A DNA stretch of 64,000 nt from positions 15,278,483 to 15,342,482 of the forward strand of contig CM034598.1 of NCBI GenBank assembly GCA_020091685.1, read 5' to 3'. The translations under genes and the position numbers were made by a program. Of this stretch, positions 1-11,549 are shown in pieces; position 1 is the stretch's first letter, and every line of letters starts with the position of its first letter. The notes beneath the pieces are model-generated. The model had not been told where the DNA came from and searched no databases. It worked only from the letters and a program-made list of their open reading frames with translations. Source of the DNA: Lutjanus erythropterus (taxonomy: Eukaryota; Chordata; Actinopteri; Lutjaniformes; Lutjanidae).

Positions 1-1972
1 TACTGTTGGAGGAGAAGACGGGATGGATCAAAGACCTGCCTCAATCCTGATACAGTGGTGAAGATGTCTTAGATCATTTTAATGCTGTGATAGGAGGTTT
101 AAATAAGTCATGAAATGAAGATTAAAGCAAAAGATGGATTCAGATTTTAATTGAAAGTTGCAGCTAAAATCTTTAAAGTGATTACCTTCTTTTTAACCTT
201 TAAAGAGCAAATCCAAACTAGCAGAGCGTTCATTGGTTACTAATTGATTTAAACAGCTAATTTCCTGCAGCGGGTTGGTTTGTCACTGTATTTAAAGTGA
301 CTCTACACTGGAGACCTGAACCAAAATCAATATTTGACAACAGCTATTCTAATCTGCAGAGTCAATATCAATCTTAAGGTCTCTGTAGGTGTGGTCATTA
401 TTTGCAGCAGGCACAGCACAAGGTCACTAATCAGGGAGTGTCATTAAGTCAACAGGATAAGGTCGACAGATTCTGTTAGCAAGGTGCCACTTGAAAACCA
501 TCACCTTCAGCGTTTCATTGTAGACGGGGTTCAGTGTGTTTCTCTTGATGCTCGTCTTCCTTTTGCTCTGGCGAGATTTGTCAGGAAGTAGATAACATTT
601 GACATAACTGAAAGACAGAAACAGAAAGATATGTCAGGCAGTGTTTCCCCTCCCGGGCAGGGCGACTGGCCATTTGCTGCTTTTCCTGACTAAAAAATGC
701 TGAGAAAAATATGTGTTGACATTCAGTTTCCTGTGAAGCTCAAGTAATCACCACTGGGATGTGATTATAGAGACTTTGTAAACACAGTAACCTCTTATCT
801 ACACTGATCAAAGCTGTGTTAACATCACTGAGGGGGATGTGTGCAGTAGAAAAATGTGTGTGTTTCAGAGCCATAATCGTGTCCAAAAAGTTTAAGCAAA
901 CATCAAATGATGTGCTTCAACTAGTGGAGCTTTATGATAACAAATTATCTGATAAAAATGTTCACTAATGACTCTATATTTCATTAGCTTGAAGATATTT
1001 TGACTTTGAAAAATAAATGACACAATATATCATCATAATTATGTTGATATTATCCTGTCTGACTGCATTTCAAATAATAATAATTGCAAATTTTCTTATA
1101 AAGTCTATCGTCATTCATTCAATGATTAATTATTACCTACTGCCAGGTGTACTGGCTGTATATCTTCACATGCAGGTTTATGAAGTTGCTATTCTTCCTC
1201 ACGCAACATCCTCACTCTGTCTATGATGAAAACTTCCCCTTGAACCCCTCCTCCCGCTGCAGTTATCGACTGCCCTTTACTGCGACTGCAGCAAGTCCTT
1301 TCTTTCTTTCAAGTCATTTTTATATCGAGACATTTCTTCTTTATTTCAGTGACAGTCCGACCCTCAAGTAAAATCACATTAACAGCGCTCGCTTTTCCTG
1401 TTTCTTTTCTTTAGCGGGTCTTTTAATTCCACTGCTGATGCTGTTGAATTACAGATTTTCCCTTATGGATCTCTGAAAGCAGGACGTCAGACTCCAAACT
1501 CATTAAGTTGTTTTTGTTCTCTTTGATGCTCTTTTCATGAATAAACTTCCTGATATACGGGGCAGGAATCATAGGCTCATATGGTATTATTGGGGCGTTA
1601 ATTATGCTAATTTACAAGCCTCATGCATGTGCGCTCAAATACACACAGGCGGATCATTTACACAGTTATCTGAAGTTATGAGCGTTTGCTGAATCTGATG
1701 TGACATAGAAGTAAGAGAAATTTAAGAATACAAAAATGTTCTTGCATGATGCCCAATTATTCGCCATTTTCCTTGTCTTAAATTCATCATGAACAACACA
1801 AAACTGCCATTTATCATTTAAGACAGGGATCTAAAGCTCAAATTGGCTTGGGGCCACTTTACCATTCAAATACTGCAAGAAAGACAAAAGAGAAAAGAAA
1901 ATGTTTGTTTCTGTGACTAACATATTTTTGTAATACTTAACAATAAAAATGCAGCAGTTTCTAAAAGTTTTT

Positions 1973-2048
<76 letters not shown>

Positions 2049-5000
2049 CATTTTCATTTTTATCAATTAATTTTAGTTATCTGGACTCCTCATAAAGCTT
2101 CACATTACAATTATGCTAGTTTATGATATTTACGGGTTGGAAAGATGCCGTGAGATATCGCCGCAGGCCAGCCCTTGACACTCCTTGATGAAGACCTGGA
2201 GGCTCTGGGTGTTTTCGTCATAGGTCATAGAGAAGATGACGTCTCCGCTCACCTCCACACTGTCAAAGTCTCCTGCTTCACTGTAAATACTCATCATGCT
2301 GCCCAGTGTGCTCTGCAAAAACAGACATACACCTGAACTGAATAAATAATCATTAACAAGCCCTTTCTTTGTTTCATTAATACCAAATATTGACATTTAA
2401 GATATCCAAATGTCAGACATGCTCTAAAGGCTTAATGCTGCAGATCATAGATTAAAAAGTCATATCATACAAAATAAATATATACTGGAGGGTTAACAGA
2501 AAATATGAGAGGGAGAAAACAAACAATTTAGAGATCAGGATGCTTCTGTCTAAATCCAGAGTGACAGCATGAAAGTCATGTTGGCCTCAGCTTTGTTTCT
2601 CCCTGAGGCTTTGGTAACTATAGAAACATTTTGTTAGACTTTAGCACATCAGTTTCACACTTCTTAACTCGCTGGAGGATATCCTGAGGTCATAGATGCT
2701 CGTTCAGATTACTGAGCATCAGTTCCGTTCTGACTGAGAGACATAATGAGCTGCTCTTCAAAGCGTCTTTAGAGGACTAATATGAGACATGTCAATACTT
2801 TACCTTTGAGCTACGCAGGCTGGACGAGCTCGAAGCCATTGTCCTTTTATGAAAGCTAACCAAGCTGTCGATATCTTCCTCCTCCTCTGCGTCTTCCTGC
2901 AACATCAAAATAAATGTTTAGAAAGCTGATCAGAGACACACAGGAGGGCTTTTGTTGGTCAGCCATAATAAGGATTGTGTGATTAAAGAAATAAACAAAC
3001 AAATATGGTTTCCAAGAGATGGATCTCTTTGTGTAACAGTTAGATATTATGACTGAAAAAAATCTATCCTAAAACACCAACAGTGTCAAAAAGGCCACTG
3101 AGGACAGGCTTTGAAAGTCCCATAACTAGCCAATACAATTACAGTAAATTTAAAACAGCTACAGGGAACGTTCATACTCTGTTGATTTTGGAGGAACCCG
3201 TGAAGAAAAGTGTTCGTGTTTCCACGGCCATAAATACAAAATATAACCTTAAAAATAAAATCATTTAAAGAAAAATCTCCACTCAGATTTAGTCTATAAT
3301 TTAGTGTTTATCTTTCTGACAACTTTTTACTTTTAAATCCTATATTTTAACTCAAATATCTGTGCTTTCTGCTCCTTACATTTTCAAAACAGGCTTGTGA
3401 CCTATTTTTTATTTTTTATTTTTAATGCATTTGAGGGGAATTATTGAATATTTTTTATTTGCTGCCTTTCCAACATCAAGACTGATTTCAGCTTAAATGG
3501 ATGGGACAATAACAGAAAATGATTCCTTGGTTTTTCTATCAGTGTAAGTAAGTGTGTTCTTGTGTGGATCATAATGTTTCAGTGTATATTCTTTGTACGT
3601 ATATTGTAATATATATTGTGTTTTAATTTTTATATGAAGTTACAATGGTTTAAGTTTAATAGTTTTTGATTCATATTAATATGACATGAGGTTCAGTTAA
3701 CTTTGCACAGAGACAGCTGGTAGAAATGTCCTTCAGATGTCCAGTCCTACTTTTTACTCCACCTCCCCACCTTTTTTATGTACATTTCAGAGCCTATACG
3801 TTTTCACTTTCACTTGAGTAAAGAAGTTGAATTAGTACTTGTAGTTTTACCGCAGTCTTTTTTTTCTTTACACAAGTATCTGTACTTCTACTTGAGTAGA
3901 AAACGTGGGTACTTTTGCCACCTCTTTCACATTGAGACAGTTTCATAAACAGTTAAAAATTCGTTTAAATAGCAGAAACATTTTACGTAAATTGAAACAT
4001 CAACTGGATGGGCTTCTGTCTTGATTCATTTGACAGTAATGCTCAGCTAATGAGACAGGAAATAATCCACCACAGAGGAGGCAAAAATAGCTTGAAAATA
4101 GCCTCAGTGAGCCAGAATTAAATGTAGCCACTAAAGATGTTTCATTTTGAGCATGAGTCTCACTTTTTAACTGGTGCTCTGCTCCTTTTACTATTACTAC
4201 TGCTTGACATCTATATGTACTATCATTCTTGGACATGTAGAAAACCTCTGCCTGACATATACAGTAGTGTTGGAGCTGCTGAAAAGTTACAGCATCACAA
4301 AGAAAAGAAATGGGAGAAGGATTAGCTTTGTATCCCCACAATGAAGCCGATGTTAAACTAATATGGCAAAATCCACTTCCAGACATTTCAGTTTATTTAT
4401 TCAACATTAAAGGAACAGTTTGAAGTCGGGTGGTATGATGTAAAAACATATTATTATTTTAAGCTTATTTTTTGGGGGGCTTTTGCATTTTTATTTTAGA
4501 TAGGAACAGCTGAAGACATGACAGGAAAGGGGGTAGAGATTTAAAATACATTCTACTGCTGACCCTGTCCACAGCAACTTACTTATATTCCTCTACCAGT
4601 ACTCCTGCTTCTCCAAACTGGGATAGTGCCGACCGCGATCTACTTACGTCTATATCTAAGCCTGGTACAGAACGGCTCCTGTTGCCCATTGAGGCTTCTG
4701 ACGAGTCAGGTCCATCACGCAGGTCCAGTGTTGATACACACTCTGCTATAAACAGGCAGATCAGTAATTAGGCTGTGATGCACCCAATGTTTTCATTTGA
4801 TTCTGCAAGAAAACCAACAGCACAGCACATGTTAATACACAGAGACGAACCAGTAGGCCTTGGGTCTCGTTTGACACTCTTCTTAAAGAGTCTATCAACA
4901 TCCAGCTCTGGGCTCGAAGTCACTGGTTTTCCTTCTGGAGCCTGAAATAACAAAAACAAGGAGTTACAGTCAGAGAAAAGAAGGTAAAAATGGCTCAAGA

Positions 5001-8000
5001 CAGAAACATGATCATGTTACCTGAGAGCATCGTACATTGTCAGCTTCTGTGTTGGCTTCTGCTTTGACTGGGACGGTCATACTGGAATCAATGGATCCTG
5101 CTGGGTTGGGCTGACCTGAGTCATCCTCTCTCCTGTGAGATGACACAAATCATTATTAATCATGGCTACACCTTTTTAAATTCAAATACATATAAAATAG
5201 TGTTTTTCAAATGATGTGTGTGAACGGGCATCTAAATCCTCATCCTAATTAGCCTGAAACCGACAACAGGGACGTCACAGCAGGTTTTGTCTGACATCTG
5301 CGGATTTTACATTAACAGTACACACCACAAGCAGGACAGCAATTTAACAAAATTATTTATTCATGTATGGACATTTCAGGCAGATGACCTTCCTCAGCGT
5401 GCAAACAGGACACAGTGTTATAACAAGCCCAAAACGTCCTTGCATAAGCTAATAATTAAACTGGAGTAGTGCTACAATGATTAGTCTATTCATGGACTGA
5501 AAAAAAATTAGGTGCCAACTATTTTGATGATTGGTTAATTATTTCAGTCATTTCCAAATAAAAATATATATTAAAAATATAAGGATGTGCTCCATTTCTT
5601 TGTCATTTATGACAGTAAATGAAGAATTTTAGGTTTTGGAGTGTTGATTAGAGAAAAGAAACAACTTGAAGAAGCCGCTTTGGGCTCTGGAAAATTGTGA
5701 TGACCATTTTTTCATAGAATTTTTTGACATTTTAAAGAGTAAACAATAAATCATGAAAATAATAGACAGAGTAATCAATAATGAAAATAATCATCTAAAC
5801 TGGAGTGCTGTCCTGTTCATTATTTTGGATTTTTCTCTTTATTTCAGAGAATTCAGTAACCATTTATATATAATGACACTGACTGTGCTGATTAATTATT
5901 ATTCTCCATTACAACAATACAATTGCAAAGTAAAAGTTCACGTGAACAAGTAAGCACATCTCCCCATCACAGCTCCCATATCTTTATTAAAAACTACATA
6001 TTCTGCAACTCCAGTGCCATTTAAAAAGATGTGGGGGTATTTTTGCCTTTATTGGACAGTTTGACAGCTAAGAGACAGACAGGAGACATGTGGAGAAAGA
6101 GAGGGTATGATGTGCAACAACGGCCTGTGGCTTGAATTCAAATGGCGGTGTTGCATTATGTGGCACGTGCAGTAACCATTTGGCTACAAAGATGCTCCTA
6201 AATTATATATTTTTGACTTTTTAATTATGTCTCCACTATCACGCTTTTGTCTTTACTGGAATGACTGACATCTAGAATCGGAGGTCATCTAATCCAAATG
6301 TACAGTAACTCTAATTACACCTGTTATCATTATTTTTACCACTACCATTACTATTACTTTAAACATAAATGTAATAAACAATTAAACCCTTATGTGGAAC
6401 TTGCATTGGGCTACTGTATGTACTCTTTCCCTCTCCCTCTCTCAATCAAACCCGCCATGGTGGATGGCTGTCCACCATTAAGTCCAGTTCTACTCGAGGT
6501 TTCTGCCTGTTAAAAGTTTTTCCTTGCAAGTTGCCTTGGTGCTTTCTCTTAGTCTGAACTGTTGGCTCTCTGTAAATAATATTATAAAGATTAACGTGTA
6601 AACCTGCTCTATATGAGAAGTTCACTAACAAAAGAGTTATGATTTCTGTATAACTGAAATTGACAGACTACTAATTTATCTGGTAGTTAAAAGATTTTCA
6701 AGTCCACTAGTGCAATGTCCTGACCAGCTGTGGGGGAGGAGGGACAAACACCAGATTTACTGCTTCAAATGTTGCTTTGAAGTTAGCAGGCAGTGTTTGT
6801 ACCTTTAAAATAACTACAGGTGAGTTTACCTTGGTGTCTCTGGGGTCACACGGCCAGATTCAGTCTCAGCTTTACTGCTAATTATACTGGCGTTTTCTGC
6901 AGACTCTGTGTCGCTGCGTGTTGGCTTTGACCAAACATCCTCCTTTGATTCCAATGATTCCCTTGAAGTGATCGATCCTGAATTTTCGCTTGAATGACTG
7001 TCAAACAAAATATGACGACAGGTTAAAATAGCCTTAACCTGTGTTCAGGAAATTCAGAAATGAACAAATGACTAAAACTGACAAACCGATGTGAAGAATG
7101 ACCACACACCCTTTGTTATTTGTCGTCTGATTTTTCTGCCTGGTCCGAGGTACAGGAGTGGGGAGATCTGGGCTCGGTTCAGTACTTCTCAACAGCACTT
7201 CTCCTGTCGTCTCACGTTTATTCACTATATACACAGAACAAAAGTTGAATCACACTTCCATTCCAGTTGAACAGAACTCTATCAAGTTAGTGATGTTTTT
7301 AACATTGCTCTACTTCTACTGCTGAACTGGAAAACATTCCTGTGTGGGCATTTCATTCGGCCAGGCTGAGAGCTGTTTACATTCCTGGCTGAACGGCCGA
7401 TACCCACTTCCTCTTCCTGTACTCACACAGAGGCCTCTTTCTCAGGGAGACTCTCACAAGGTCGTGTCCAGGATTTGTGGAGAAACGGTTGACCCTTTGA
7501 TCGTAGAACCAGTCACCTGTCCTCTTCTTTAGATCCCTACAAGCCAGTACAAATACTTTTTAAAGGTCTAAATTGAACAGCATTTATACTAAATCATTGA
7601 TTAAATGAGAAACTTAAAAAAGATTATTGGTTACCCATCATACTGCGAGCTGACTAATATTTTGCAACTTATTTTAAACTGATGTTTCGATTGTTGTATA
7701 GATACATAGTTTAAATTAAAGGGACAGTTCACCCCAAAATAAAAAACACATATTTTCCCCCTGGCCTATAGTTTTTGGAAATAAGAATCATGACCCCGTT
7801 AGTCATGATAATCCACAGAGCTTTCTGTGAACAGTTTCATGCCAGAAATGCTTTCTTTCAGCAGTAAAATCTACCGGAACTACTTTGTTTTAATATCATA
7901 TCCACAGCATACAAAAGCATATCCAAATCCATAATGTGTAAAAATGGGTGCATTTCTACCTACAACCAGAAATGTGGGTGATTCTTTTGTGAATGCAACT

Positions 8001-11000
8001 TTACACCAGCCTTACAAACTGACAGTTAGTTGGTTTGTTTAAAATGCAAAGAGCTGACAGTAAAAACTCTAAATAGGACGCATATTCCAAATACATAGCA
8101 TGTATATGTCCAAAGGACTAATATCAGCATTTCCAAAATGACTTCAACAGAAAATGTTACACTGTGAATAAGGCCTAATTAGGAATATCCAAAACGAACA
8201 TGCCGTTTACATGACCTGCATCAAATTCTGAATGTTTTCATATTCAGAATAATAGTGAAAAATGACTATTAAGCTGAGTGTCATGTTCCTTTATTACCAT
8301 GAACATGGGCACTGTAATTTATTTTGACTCCATGGGTAATGACCCACTGATTTGATCCAGACATAATATTTGCAAAAATACAATTCTTATGGCAAGTTAA
8401 AGAAACAAAACTCTCTTACGACTCTTTGGCACACACACTGCACAGCCAGGATCCTTCGGGGAGGACTGTTCGGCAGTTGCGACACACGTGGTGGTTGCAC
8501 ATCTTACACTGGCTGGAGAAAAGAGTGAGTCGACTCAGAGGCTCCTGGCATCTGGCACAACTGCGCTGACTGTATCTGCCACTGCCACGTTTGGCCCCTT
8601 TCCTCTTCACATCCAGTAACTCCGTCTTCAACTTCCTAAGATAAAACAAAACAAAAAACTCAGACGTTCTCATTTGAAAAGATACTTAAGTGACCTAGTG
8701 TCTGTAAGTTAGTTTAAATATAGTAGTTTTTTTCTGTAATTTGTCCTTTTTTGGTATAACCTTATGTCAAGTTCTGCTACTCCACCTAGTGATGACCTAA
8801 TTTCTACATTTCCCACTTAGATGAATGACATAAACCTCATTAATTTGGGGTTTTACATATATAGTAACTGGGAAAAACAGTGTCCAATCATCTAAAACAG
8901 TCGTTCCCAGTGACTGGGTCATGACCCACAGGTGGCTCACAGGTAATTTTGTTTGAAATAAATAAAAGACTATAGAACAAATTCTGCAAATTTAAGATTT
9001 ACAGTGCAGTATAGCTTTCATTACACCTAAATGCACTTATGTCTCATTTATGAAGTAGACTAAAGTGTCCAACATTTTTTTCCCTGAAGAGAGGAAATAA
9101 AAACAACGAGATGGCCTGTTAACTCAGCCTTATTGTATTATTTCTCATTTATAAAATATCCAACATATGTTTTTTTTTTCCAGTAATCAACATAATATAA
9201 GGTGAGACAGAAATACCAGTAAAAATGATCAGGAATGTTTATTTATGCACAAATTAACTCTTTCCAGGATTTATTGATCCTATAGAAGTCCTTTAGTGAA
9301 GAAGAAAACCGAGAAAACACTACCCCATTTCTAGTAGCTTATTTCTTATTTCCCCATTTTATTTCTGCTCAATTATTCACTGTATTTTACTGTTTAATCA
9401 TTACAACTACTGTAAAACTTTAATCTGCTCCTCTTGCTCTTTTCTTCAGTTCTCTTCTCCCACGACACACCTGCACCTCTCTCTTGCACTCACACTAGGG
9501 CTCGCCGTGCCTCTCTCTGTTTGTCTGTTACCTTCTCCTGCACTGTCTGTGTCTAATCTGTTGACTTTCTTCATCAGCAGGATGTTTTACAAAGTCATAA
9601 AACACGAACAACTTGTGTTTTAGGTTCTTTCACAATTCAGTTTACAGCAAACGTTGAGCTGCATGTAGAGCAGGCTCGTTGTTAATGATGTCGCCTAAAA
9701 CAATCTAAACCAATGTGGTAAAGAATGACATCTACACTTTCCAGGTGCACATACAGGCTTTTATAAGACAACTACACAAGCAGGCAAATACATTAAACAG
9801 GAGGCTCTATCTCTGTGCAGAAAATGTGCAATTAGACTCCTCTCACTCTCAATCATGGACGGTGGATCCATGACTCAAACAACATCATGCTGAAAGGTCC
9901 GCTGTCATGAATTTGAGAGTGAGACAGACAGAGATGGTCGTGTCTAGAAAGGAACCCCAGACCCACGAGAAATCACCAGAGAGTGATCATTTTAACAGAA
10001 ACAATCAGTACAAATCCTGCAAAAGTTTTGCAAATCAAAAGCTCCCTTCAGGACAAGATGAGACAGGCATGTGCACAGCTCTAAAAACAAAAAATCAATT
10101 TGTGGTGGCTGATGTTTTGATTGTGGCCGGTTGCCACAAATAAATGAATGTATGGTTAACACTGATCGTACATATTATGTGTTATAGGGCACATTTTAGG
10201 ATGCATGATACATTAGCTGAAATAATTACATGATTAATTAATTAACACAACATTATTTGCAGATAGAATTTATTTTTAAGGCAAAAATACCAAAAATTCA
10301 CTTGGTCGAGCTTCTGTTCGTGTTCTAAAAGTGAACAGTTGCTGTTTTTTTTTTTTTATAGTCTTCCTGGATATAAAATGTTTTGGATTTTTTTAAACAG
10401 ACAGCCAGTCAATAGCAACAGCAAGATGTCACTCTGGGCTCAGGGACACTAGGATGATTTTAAACTATTTAATGATATTTTATAGCACAAACAATTTATC
10501 AATTCATAGACAAAATAATCACCAGGTAAAGTGAGATTAATTGTACGCTGCAGCCCCAACATGCATCACAAAATGGCAAAGGTTCTCAGAAATCACAAAA
10601 ATAATAAAGTTGACATTGTTATACACTACATCAGACAAACCTCTTTTTCAAAAGCAAAGCAAATCATTCAAAAACTAATTTTGCCGGATTCTTGTAAAGG
10701 AAAACAGAATATGATCATACACAATTCTATCAATAATGATAATTTTCCCCCAGCTGTAATTCAGAGCAGTATATTGCAACACAAAAAAACTGTATATTAA
10801 GATAAGCTTTGCTGTATCTATGTAGTCCACTGCAGGGCCTCTAGTGTAAATTTGTCTTTGGCACCCAGGAACGAGGGCAGGGTATTGTTTGAATCTTTTG
10901 ATACCAGTGCCAATAAGATAAGTGGGTATCGCCACTGATACCAAAATTATGCTTATTTTCACTACCTTAGTGGTGTTCCCTTTTTTTCTACTTGGCAAAA

Positions 11001-11549
11001 TATGTCAAACTTCTCAATGCAATGTCTTAATACAAGCAGATATCTTGACCTTCATCCACAAATAAGTAAATAAGGCTAAAAATCTGACCAGGCTTCTGAT
11101 ACTTGACAGTTTTTTAATACTTGATTCTATAAACACATATTGGACAGTATTCAAAAAGTATTGAGGTTCAATAATGAGCCCTGCAAGCAACAAGAGCCTA
11201 AATCACACAATCTAAGTAACTGAAAAATAATACTTTCAAAAAACTTTTCATTTAAGAAGTTGGACCCAGCAAATGTTTGACATGTTTGCTTGAAAAATCA
11301 CTGAAACAATTACTTGATTATCAAAATAGCTGGTAATTAATTTTCTTTTGGTTGGCTAATTGTCACAGCTCTGATCTCTTAGTAAGATAAACATTTAGTA
11401 CAGTTCACACAGGGAGTGCTCTCTTCTCACCGCACACGCTGCTCCTCAGCTTTTCTCAGGTCCTCGTCCCGTCGCAGCACCTCCAGGATCAGCTCCTGCT
11501 CAGCCTCGGACAGAAAGCCCAGGTTGATCATGTCTGCAGCCTGGGGCAT
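1..11549 (-). CDS. sytl4: Synaptotagmin-like protein 4 (granuphilin), 3' end beyond window
   Basis: Rab27 effector that helps dock secretory granules at the plasma membrane. Eleven exons read in phase: 11549-11431, 8635-8420, 7536-7427, 7224-7110, 6997-6830, 5132-5021, 4941-4851, 4742-4648, 2896-2804, 2312-2134, 607-505 (1401 nt, 467 codons). The N-terminal helix ([15 protein letters not shown]) and the helix after the finger ([13 protein letters not shown], residues 118-130) form the Slp homology domain. Between them a FYVE-like finger has four CxxC pairs (C66/69, C83/86, C91/94, C105/108). A Ser-rich linker and an acidic run (about 343-352) follow, then C2A starts near residue 395. The rest of C2A and all of C2B are outside; human SYTL4 is about 670 aa. 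KRKGAKRGS and CARCQE before the finger, and [16 protein letters not shown] before C2A, favour SYTL4 over SYTL5. The start is ATG 11549 with an in-frame TGA upstream if that stretch is exonic; ATG 11531 (MINLGF) is the alternative. Confidence 0.93.
505..607 (-). CDS. sytl4: sytl4 exon, C2A polybasic strand
   Basis: A 103-nt exon (acceptor TTTCAG, donor GTGATG) encoding [18 protein letters not shown] then [16 protein letters not shown]. The Lys/Arg-rich strand and NPxYNE motif are hallmarks of C2 domains. Immediately left, positions 4-3 read AG after a pyrimidine-rich stretch on the minus strand and positions 2-1 read TA, so the next exon (Tyr codon) probably starts at the window edge. Confidence 0.94.
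608..2133. other. sytl4 intron between the two C2A exons
   Basis: An AT-rich 1.5-kb intron. It holds the (AC)n array at 1979-2046 and otherwise no feature I recognise. The frames at 1017-1371 have no family resemblance. Confidence 0.7.
1979..2046. repeat. (AC)n microsatellite, 68 bp
   Basis: An uninterrupted AC dinucleotide array, in sytl4 intron DNA about 90 bp past the donor of the C2A exon on the coding strand, preceded by a T tract. Cys-Val reading frames across it are artefacts. Confidence 0.98.
2134..2312 (-). CDS. sytl4: sytl4 exon, start of C2A
   Basis: A 179-nt exon (acceptor TTTTTGCAG, donor GTAAAT) encoding [16 protein letters not shown] and then the first C2A strands, [18 protein letters not shown] and [11 protein letters not shown]2 domains of Slp proteins bind phospholipids or SNARE partners. 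Confidence 0.95.
2804..2896 (-). CDS. sytl4: sytl4 exon, acidic run
   Basis: A 93-nt, phase-0 exon encoding [18 protein letters not shown] and then a Ser cluster. The acidic block followed by DIDxLV matches the stretch before C2A in SYTL4. Symmetric phase means this exon could be skipped without a frameshift. Confidence 0.92.
2897..4647. other. sytl4 intron with repeat fragments
   Basis: AT-rich. Around 3725-3925 lies a common fish repeat with CTTGAGTA-type motifs (ACTTGAGTAAAG, TACTTGAGTAGAAAA). A truncated family B element with an embedded reverse SINE fragment occupies 4411-4645. Nothing coding was seen, although this is the longest intron within the linker region. Confidence 0.6.
4411..4645 (+). 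mobile_element. Truncated family B MITE with inserted SINE fragment
   Basis: It starts after TTAA with AGGAACAGTTTGAAGT, like the family B ends at 15816 and 41890. At 4535-4645 it matches the 3' half of the 41.9-kb copy (CTGACCCTGTCCACAGCA; CTGCTTCTCCAAACTGGG against CTGCTTCTCTTAACTGGG). Positions 4480-4530 look like a reverse tRNA-SINE tail. The match runs to the sytl4 exon donor at 4648. Confidence 0.55.
4648..4742 (-). CDS. sytl4: sytl4 exon, SVPGLDID motif
   Basis: A 95-nt exon encoding [14 protein letters not shown] then [14 protein letters not shown], matching the RSKSVPGL stretch of SYTL4/SYTL5 linkers. The acceptor is TTATAGCAG and the donor GTAAGT. On the intron side, repeat-like sequence comes within a few bases of this donor. 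Confidence 0.9.
4851..4941 (-). CDS. sytl4: sytl4 linker exon with weak splice donor
   Basis: A 91-nt exon encoding [20 protein letters not shown] and then [10 protein letters not shown]. The acceptor TTATTTCAG is good. The donor reads CTG before GTTCGT and departs from consensus at +3 and +4, yet it is the only nearby GT that joins the next exon in frame (G+AG gives Glu). Because 91 is not a multiple of 3, skipping this exon would shift the frame. Confidence 0.82.
5021..5132 (-). CDS. sytl4: sytl4 linker exon
   Basis: A 112-nt exon (acceptor ATCTCACAG, donor GTAACA). It begins [10 protein letters not shown] and ends ADNVRCSQ. Linker sequence with little recognisable conservation; it is accepted because splice sites and phases close exactly with both neighbours. 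Confidence 0.8.
5133..6829. other. sytl4 intron
   Basis: It holds a degraded copy of the widespread fish repeat beginning GCTACAATGATTAGTC (about 5470-5700) and a reverse SINE at 6035-6190. The remainder is AT-rich and unremarkable. Confidence 0.6.
6035..6190 (-). mobile_element. tRNA-derived SINE, reverse, degraded
   Basis: It reads TTTTGCCTTTATTGGACAG, then GACAGACAGGAGACATG, then GCTTGAATTCAAA and GGCACGTGCAGTAACCA. This is the reverse complement of a common teleost tRNA-SINE whose forward copy lies at 46132-46335. Confidence 0.6.
6830..6997 (-). CDS. sytl4: sytl4 linker exon, Ser/Glu-rich
   Basis: A 168-nt exon (acceptor TTTGACAG, donor GTAAAC) encoding [20 protein letters not shown] and ending VTPETP. 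It is a low-complexity Ser/Glu linker, probably disordered. Phase 2 on both sides fits the neighbours. Confidence 0.85.
7110..7224 (-). CDS. sytl4: sytl4 linker exon
   Basis: A 115-nt exon encoding [11 protein letters not shown] then a Pro/Thr-rich stretch ending QKNQTTNNK. KRETxG matches human SYTL4 just after the SHD. Acceptor is TATATAG. The donor is taken as AAAGG before GTGTGT, which gives Gly across the junction and keeps phase 2. Confidence 0.85.
7427..7536 (-). CDS. sytl4: sytl4 exon: second SHD helix
   Basis: A 110-nt exon with acceptor TTGTAG and donor GTGAGT. It encodes [18 protein letters not shown] and ends RVSLRKRPL. This is the conserved helix with the GDWFY motif that contacts Rab27 in Slp proteins. 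Confidence 0.93.
7537..8419. other. sytl4 intron with fish repeat
   Basis: From 7718 to about 7960 lies a degraded common repeat starting GGGACAGTTCACCCCAAAAT. From 8140 to 8300 lies another AT-rich repeat with TTTACATG-type ends. No coding signal was seen. Confidence 0.5.
8420..8635 (-). CDS. sytl4: sytl4 exon: zinc finger of the Slp homology domain
   Basis: A 216-nt exon with acceptor TTATCTTAG and donor GTAAGA. It encodes [18 protein letters not shown] and then the FYVE-like finger with CARC, CKMC, CRNC and CSVC pairs. The KRKGAKRGS stretch before the finger is characteristic of SYTL4. Confidence 0.95.
8636..11430. other. sytl4 intron between helix exon and finger exon
   Basis: A 2.8-kb intron. 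A lone hAT-like end (TCGTTCCCAGTGACTGGG) lies near 8900 and degraded AT-rich repeats near 10240-10540 and 11200-11375. The reading frames at 9907-10143 and 10531-10998 show no recognisable domain. Confidence 0.5.
11431..11549 (-). CDS. sytl4: sytl4 first coding exon (SHD N-terminal helix)
   Basis: Encodes [20 protein letters not shown] and on to AEEQRV, the amphipathic Rab27-binding helix of the Slp homology domain. It ends CG before a GTGAGA donor (phase 2), and the next exon supplies G to make Arg. The exon probably extends upstream as 5'UTR to an acceptor near 11600-11620 (TTAG after pyrimidine-rich sequence). An acceptor at CCCCAG just after the first ATG is also possible and would leave only the second ATG. 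Confidence 0.85.

Noticed and set aside
1831-2046. Cys-Val repeat frames over (AC)n, also at 38643-38937 and 62212-62522
   Set aside because: These are readings through dinucleotide microsatellites, not genes.
1-11549. Assignment to SYTL5 instead of SYTL4
   Set aside because: SYTL5 has a different stretch before the finger (no KRKGAKRGS) and CVHC rather than CARC at the first Cys pair; the sequence here follows SYTL4.
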